Shown: one piece after another, positions 58,397-64,000 of the stretch
Numbering within the stretch: position 1 is the stretch's first letter
Layout: the number at the start of each line of letters is the position of its first letter
Assembly (NCBI RefSeq): GCF_964340395.1
Contig: NC_135563.1
Coordinates: 7,755,655 to 7,819,654 of the forward strand
Length of the DNA: 64,000 nucleotides
Source: Glandiceps talaboti
Lineage: Eukaryota; Hemichordata; Enteropneusta; Spengelidae
Direction of reading: 5' to 3'
The notes under the pieces: model-generated
Databases searched by the model: none
Told to the model about the DNA's origin: nothing
The model's input: only the letters and a program-made list of their open reading frames with translations
Program-made: the position numbers and the translations under genes

Positions 58397-59214
58397 TGAT
58401 GGCGCAAATCGAGAGATCTGATTGGCCTAGACATCAAACTAGCACGTCTAAAACGAGCGATAATGCACGGTTGGCACGCGTCCAAAATTTGTTCGTCTAT
58501 GAGCGTTGAGTTATAGTCAGCCGTGATACTAATAGTGAACTCTTATGAGAAATTATGAAGGAAATTTCGAAAGCAGCCAAGTCATCGCGTATTTGTTCAA
58601 ATCATCGCCTACTACATGTACTATAAAGGTCAAGGCATGCACGAGATCGGTCCCAGCCTCGGCGCGGCTGGAGTGGAAACATTGTGAGCTGTCCTGTCAT
58701 AAAAATGAAGCAAGTGAAAGAGCTTACACTGGCCGACTTACCATTAATCTAAATAGAAATTTATCTGGGATCCTGTCCTAGAGTATCAGTCATCAATCGG
58801 AGAGGGAAATCCTCAAACCCGAAAATCTACTGACGTAGCTTCCAGTAATATAAATACATTGTAAATATCAACCTGTCTATCACTTCACCGAGTCGCGAAT
58901 TCGGCCAGGAACGATGGAAGCACGCTGTATTCAATAAACCACTTCAAGTTTATACCTTGAGTCAAACAGGTTGTTTATTCATCACTGTGCACTTTTAATG
59001 AGCCGATCAATGTACATGTACAGATTATCCCTAGAAACGACTAGCAGATAAAATAAATCCAGTCGCTGCACGACGTTCACGTTGAGGCCAAGATCAGCTG
59101 TCTTGAAAGCAGCGTTATTGTTATGCAAATTAGTCACAGAGTCGCATATATGAAACGAGAAAACGTTAGTTCTTGTCTTGTTTATGATATTTTCAATATA
59201 CTAGTATAAAATAA
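58397..59214. other. no gene recognised
   Basis: Unassigned sequence. The frame 58545-58781 has no recognised domain. Confidence 0.35.
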
Positions 59215-59361
59215 TAGCGATAAACCACCCCCTGGGGATGGTATACCACTCGGTTTTAGACCAGTGAACACAATATATGCACTCGCTATCGCTCGTGCAT
59301 ATATTTCGTTCACTGGTCAAAACCTCTTGGTATACCATCCCCAGGGGGTGGTTTATTGCTT
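59215..59361. mobile_element. near-perfect palindromic MITE
   Basis: Arms of about 65 bp start AATAGCGATAAACCACCCCC and end inverted as GGGGGTGGTTTATTGCT. They contain GGATGGTATACCA and CCAGTGAAC with their complements, around a short TCGCTATCGCTC loop. No coding capacity, and no distinct target duplication beyond the palindrome. Confidence 0.75.
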
Positions 59362-59569
59362 AAATATAATTTTATAGTTGCCTGTGTTTATTTTCTACTC
59401 ATAATACATAATGATACATAAACAGTAAATCAAATATAATTCCAGAAAATGACCCTCTTAAATTACAACCTATCGACCAAAGACAAAACATAAATCGTGC
59501 TGAATTGGGAAGCAAATGAAGTAAAATCATTCCGGAAGCCAAAAGAAGAAAGGCGGTTGGAGGGGGTAA

Positions 59570-59895
59570 ACAGATGACTAAGCTAGGAACAGTACTTGAG
59601 ACTACAGAACAAATGACACAATGGTCTAATTTAGGGATAGCAACATTAATTGTAGGTATTGGAGGATTATATTACACAAGAAAGGAATATATTATGCAAC
59701 AAAATGTATAATAAAACAACTGTAGAAGAGCCACAACAACAAAATGGAATCAAAACCTTTTGATGTTTATGTTTTTGAAATTGAATGAAATGTAATCCAA
59801 TTTCTTGGTAGCGATAAAAGTATGCCAAAGCCTTAATCATGTTACAATCGAACATAGTGTTCTCTGGATAGCGTCGGTTGTACATAGCGTTCACT
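59570..59895. pseudogene. remnants of an unidentified gene pair
   Basis: On the + strand, 59573-59711 reads MTKLGTVLETTEQMTQWSNL and ATLIVGIGGLYYTRKEY before a stop, a short protein with one membrane-spanning segment. On the minus strand, 59930-59770 reads SVLEYALAAVNAMYNRRYP, ENTMFDCNMIKALAYFYRYQ. Both look protein-like rather than random. They may be a fragment of a large DNA transposon, but I cannot identify the family. Confidence 0.35.
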
Positions 59896-59934
59896 GCAGC
59901 TAATGCGTACTCCAGTACGCTTCTCGTCGAACGA

Positions 59935-62045
59935 TGTCAATTACTTCAACCAATTCACGCAGTACTTTGGGATGTATTCCATCTGTGCCTGGTGACTTAG
60001 ACACATCTCTAGCTTTCCTGTCATTCTTTACTATATTTTTCACTTTGTTCCTGGCTCTACAGTACTTTCGATATTTATCAGGGTCCCTTAACTCCATATA
60101 TCGTCTCCAAAGTCTATGTTTCCTCTTTATACATTGTACTGTTTTATAACTGAGTGATGATTTCTCAATATGTGTTTTGTTTGACTTGAGTGGGATATAC
60201 TTCTTTGTAGCTGCATGTAGTTTACTTGTAAAACCTTTATAAGCTTCATCTGTATCTTTATCTTGAAGTATTTGTTCTCAGTCTGTTGTCATTTCTTTAC
60301 GTAAATCATTGTAGTTCGCTTTGAAGTAATTATATCGCAGTCCTGTATTACGTTTCTTTACAGTGTGGCATTTTAACTCAATCCAGAGTGTACAATGGTC
60401 ACTAGCCCCTAAAGGGCTATGATAGTCAATCTTAGATATGAAGTCCTCATCATTCGCAATGACCAAATCAAAAACAGATAGCACCTGGTTACTTCTAGCT
60501 CTTGTAGGCTCAGTTGTCATTTGATGAAAGTAACAGTCTCGTAGACATTCCAGGAACAGAGTGCTGCTTGCACTTTTGGCAATCCAGGATGAACAATTTA
60601 TGTCTCGGAGATTAAAGTCCCCCACTATTAAGATTAAGGAATACTCCTGCTCCTTACTGCTAACATATCTAAGTAAGTCTAGTAGGTAACCACGATTCTT
60701 ATCTGTAGATGAAGGACTTCTGTAGACACATCCAATTAATAATTTATCCTGTCCTTGTAGGTCGATTTTCAACCAAATACACTCATTAAAATCAGTTAGA
60801 ACTGAAATTTGGACGGCTTGGAGATCCTTCTTTACATAAATAAGAATTCCTCTCTGCGCATTATTGAGAAAGTCACTTGGGAATAGATCATAACCATCAA
60901 TATTTAACTCCGTAGCACTGATATCATATCGGCGATTCTTGGGTAACACTTCACATATAGCAATAATGTCTGGTTTTGACACCTCTGTATTTACAATATA
61001 TTGTTGATGAAATTCATCAATTTTGTTCAAAAAGCTATCAGCATTTGTACATACACATGTATGTAAGTTTATTTGTACATGTACATGTACCACTTTGACT
61101 TTGACTAACTTTCTGTCCCATGCTGGTCCTCTCACGAGGTATCGGTAGTACCCCGACTCCTCTTTGTTCTTCTCCTTCGCTTCCGTCTGTAGTATTCTGT
61201 TGGTTTCCCGTTCCTCACGAGTCATGTCATGTGTAACTAATATTTTCTTAAGTGGGCTGTCTGGATGAATACCTCTAAGTCTAGGCAAGCATTTCATGAA
61301 GCGATTTTTAGCACCTGCATCTGCCATAGTTATCTTTATTGGTCTTGGTCTGCTCTCGGAGTCTTTATCTGTGTTGCTCTTCTTCCCTATTCTAACCACA
61401 TTGACTATCTGGGATTTGTATCAGCAAGATCACAAACAAAACTGTTGTCAGTTTGTTTTCTTTCTGTAGGTTCAGGGTTTTCTTGCTCCCCCATTCCATA
61501 TAAAATCATATTCTTCTATCTATCTGAGCTTTCCCTAAATTCTAGTACTTTCTTGTTGAAAGACTGCTCAATGATGTGTAATGATTCTGACTTTGTATGC
61601 TTTTCATCATCTATGTATTCATTAATCACTTCTCTAACTCGCTGTTCGTCCACTTTGTTCTTCATAGAAACCTCGAGATGTGATTCTATTTTCCATCGAT
61701 TTCAAAAAAGCCTCACACCTCTCTTCAACTTCACTATCAGTTCGTATTGATTTCATTACCTTCACTTCGCATAAGCTGCAAAACCAGTGGAGTACTGGGT
61801 TCTTGAACGAGTTATATTGTTTAGATGTTATTTTCAAGCAGCCACAACAGTAGTACTTGGTGCAGTATTCACACTGGACAACTTCCGCCTCGGACTGACG
61901 AAGTCCTCTTTACAAACCTCACATGACTGTAACTGTAACTGACTTTTTAATAGCATCTTGACTTTTACTCTGAAAAGTCCATTTTGAGACTTTCCAGACA
62001 CTTTCAGACAATAATTCCCAAGCTTTACAAGACAGCACCACATGT
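59935..62045 (-). pseudogene. non-LTR retrotransposon with PHD, RRM-like and APE domains
   Basis: Minus strand. 62045-61640: PHD finger from SCEVCKEDF through EVVQCEYCTKYYCCGCLKI to HWFCSLCE, with a frame slip. 61399-60278 is a 373-codon frame joining an RRM-like domain (PRPIKITMADAGAKNRFMK, ILVTHDMTREERE, YYRYLVRG) to an APE endonuclease: CTNADSFLNK, PDIIAICEV, GILIYVKKDL, IGCVYRSPSS, ILIVGDFNLRDINC, ASDHCTLWIEL. A stop separates the remaining linker, then KSPGTDGIHPKVLREL marks the start of RT at about 59990 before truncation. Catalytic RT motifs are absent. Confidence 0.85.
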
Positions 62046-62560
62046 AAAAAGCAACTATATAGGGTTGGAATAAAGTTTGATAGTATCTTGACAGTATAGA
62101 GATAGGGGGCAGAGCTTGAGGCTGGGACTGTCCGTCCCTTGCATGGGGTCTTTAAGCCAATTTTAGGCTCTTCAAACCCTTTCAAGTAATATCTTCCAAG
62201 ATTTACAGGACAGCACCATCACGTATCAGAAACTATTCTTTATAAATTACACAAGGTTGAAATATGTTCTTAAAAAGTTAAATGTCATCATTATAGTAAT
62301 GGAGTTTTAAGGCAATTTTAGCAAACATTTCACATCTTTAAAAGACAATATCATCTCAAATTAGCATAGGGTGAAAATATTTAAAAAAGTTTAATACCAT
62401 TATGACAGTAAAAAGGTTGGTGAATCTGATTGTTGATTGAATGCATGAGTGACCTCTATGGTAAGAGAGTCGTTGGGGTTTTCCCCCTGGCAGATCTGCA
62501 GTTTTTGGCTTCTTTTCAGGAAATGTTTAGGTTATTCATAGCCTTTGAGGTAATTTCCAA
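61960..62560. repeat. degenerate ~185-bp tandem repeat
   Basis: Related phrases recur: AGCTTTACAAGACAGCACCA (about 62012), AGATTTACAGGACAGCACCA (about 62198) and TTTAAAAGACAATATCATC (about 62338), each followed by GTTGAA(T/A)A and TTTGATAGTATCTTGACAGT-like text. It could be the 5' region of the neighbouring LINE. Non-coding. Confidence 0.5.
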
Positions 62561-63110
62561 GCTTCGAATAGCTAGTAAATGTAAGTTTTAAATGAGTTTC
62601 CCTGTGTCACATAAAAATGGCCCCGTAACATTGGTATAGTAGCATTAATATTGCATGGATAGTAAAGTCACTGGTATGTTAGAGAACTTTAGGTGGTGTA
62701 TAATAGAAATTGGAATCTGATAAGATGTGGTGATTTCCACTGTCAATAACATGTAGTATCCAAAATAGAAAGTGTATTAATTCCTTCTGACAAGTTCATA
62801 CTGAAGAGTAGAACAATTTAGATTAACTTCTTTTATAAACTATCCATGAAGATTACCTTTACAAAACCTTTAAGTTCAATTTTGCCCTAAAGTGCAAAGT
62901 AAGTGAAGCATTGATTGTGAAACAGCCAAGCATTTACATGACATATTCTGTTACTCGTGCGGTAGCTCTTATGTGAAGTAATATTAAAGAATTGATGTAA
63001 GAGACAGGGACAAGAACAAATATTACATTTACGACGTTTCAGACAAGGCTATAAGCCGTTAACATTGTTGAAAAGGATTTGTTTCTTCAATCACAATCAA
63101 AAACACAATG
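62561..63110. other. no gene recognised
   Basis: AT-rich intronic sequence with no recognised feature. Confidence 0.4.
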
Positions 63111-63475
63111 ACCCCCGTCTCCTTATCCACAATGTTCAAAACAGCATGACTCCCCCCCCCCCACTGCCAATGTCAAAAACAGGGTGACCCCCCTCCCTAC
63201 CAATCTCCCCCCCCCCCCACTCCAGGCAGAAGAGACTGACCGGTCCCTAAATTGATCCAACCTGTGTTTGGCTCTTGGAATACGTAAATCACTCATTGTA
63301 CTTTGCCTTGTTGAGTAGGAATGACTGATTTGAGTAAAATAATTGTGAAAGATCTTTGGAAGCCTATTGTGTAAATCGTCATGGACAAAGATTGCTAACT
63401 GTAGCATATGTTGCTGATAAAAATTCAAAATTCCCAGCTTCTGAAATAAATTGTAATGGTTCGGACGATTCATTC
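63111..63475 (-). pseudogene. LINE 3' fragment (RT C-terminal region) with C-rich repeat
   Basis: The minus-strand frame from 63473 reads LFQKLGILNFYQQHMLQLAI and FVHDDLHNRLPKIFHNYF, then YSTRQSTMSDLRIPRAKHRL. This pattern (L-x-W/N-L..., PxxF.NYF, YxTR) is the C-terminal end of jockey/CR1-like RT proteins. 63110-63230 beside it is the C-rich CATGACTCCCCC repeat. Confidence 0.68.
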
Positions 63476-63587
63476 CATTTGCTGAAAGTTATAATTTCAT
63501 AAGTCGTTTTGTATAATGTACAGTTCATTTAGATATGTTGGGTATGATATTTTGCAACATATCAATTTTTTTGTTTGACATTTTTAG

Positions 63588-63707
63588 GGGAATGTCCCAC
63601 TGGCTATTTCCAGTGTCGTACTGGTCAGTGTATCCTAGAATCAAATCTGTGTTCCGGTGTTGGATACTCGACGTGTGAAGACGGAAGTCACAGATACAGA
63701 TGCCAAG
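63588..63707 (+). CDS. LDLa-module exon, last in window
   Basis: 120 bp between CATTTTTAG and CAAG|GTACGT, phase 1-1. Encodes ECPTGYFQCRTGQCILES, NLCSGVGYSTCEDGS and HRYRC. Six cysteines are kept, but the calcium box reads EDGSHR rather than DGSDE, and the C4-C5 loop is longer (SGVGYST). The pyrimidine-rich acceptor is the strongest of the LDLa exons here. Confidence 0.82.
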
Positions 63708-63788
63708 GTACGTGTTTCTTTATTTTTGATAAGGCGTTTGTTAATTAATAAATTATTTCGGGTCTTTCATATTATATTCTACTATCAG

Positions 63789-63889
63789 AAAGCAATGGAA
63801 TGAATGATAGAAATGGAGAATGCAAAGGAAGTTGTAAATTTGATTATTCTCCTCATATCAATGGAAGTAGTTTGTTGGGAACAACCTAA
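63789..63889 (+). CDS. candidate following (possibly terminal) exon
   Basis: After TACTATCAG a frame compatible with the phase-1 donor at 63707 reads SNGMNDRNGECKGSCKFDYS and PHINGSSLLGTT, then TAA at 63887-63889. It lies only 81 bp downstream of the last LDLa exon. It is short, has no recognised domain and no visible poly(A) signal. It could be a terminal exon of a secreted isoform or merely chance. Confidence 0.3.
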
Positions 63890-64000
63890 AGTCCACAACA
63901 AAGTATGATACAAGGAATGCCTCTCGTAAAACTAGATAACTCAATTGTTTTGTTTCTTGTGACTGTACACACATATTCCTTGACCATGCAATTGCCTCGG

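Overview
The window is a stretch of a repeat-rich animal genome. It is not prokaryotic: the coding signal consists of short exons with GT/AG boundaries, separated by kilobases of AT-rich sequence full of retroelements, MITE-like hairpins and microsatellites. A 2A-bearing CR1-like LINE, a DIRS-type element and hammerhead-bearing Penelope-like elements together suggest an invertebrate metazoan, possibly a marine deuterostome such as a hemichordate, echinoderm or amphioxus. The taxon cannot be settled from sequence alone.

Host gene. Thirteen exons, all on the + strand and all phase 1-1, each encode one LDL-receptor class A (LDLa) module: 5795-5926, 9729-9848, 12235-12363, 23463-23606, eight 117-bp copies between 32529 and 53667, and 63588-63707. 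This looks like the inside of one large LDLa-repeat gene spanning more than 58 kb, whose start and end are not visible. The eight 117-bp exons lie in a tandem array (about 31.3-46.9 kb plus a diverged copy near 53.5 kb) that grew by duplicating exon plus intron. The latest event duplicated a two-exon block of about 3.3 kb. Each of these exons also sits in a short ORF that begins with a signal-peptide-like stretch preceded by a branch-point/acceptor signal.

Mobile DNA, left to right: a decayed Penelope-like element (about 2.19-4.88 kb) with another transposon nested in it; a tandem pair of 73-bp-arm palindromes carrying hammerhead-ribozyme cores (4.9-5.66 kb); tandem-repeat-bearing interspersed elements (7.0-8.9 kb); a second Penelope-like element with RT and GIY-YIG domains and hammerhead cores in inverted terminal repeats (10.06-11.94 kb); a Ty3/gypsy-like pol remnant (13.4-14.6 kb); a DIRS-like tyrosine-recombinase retroelement (17.23-21.29 kb); palindromic MITEs (21.7-22.4 kb); a 3.7-kb foldback element with arms of tandem subrepeats and a readable empty site (24381-28077); LINE pieces at 28.6-29.75, 34.72-39.13, 48.3-52.15, 52.93-53.39, 59.9-62.05 and 63.23-63.48 kb; and a Harbinger-like insertion with TAA target duplication (55363-57100).

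Most TE genes are broken by frameshifts. The window combines an expanding extracellular-protein exon array with heavy nested transposition into its introns. The best candidates for undescribed biology are the foldback element, the hammerhead palindrome array and the LDLa exon array. No tRNA, rRNA or CRISPR was recognised. All calls come from reading the sequence, with no database search.
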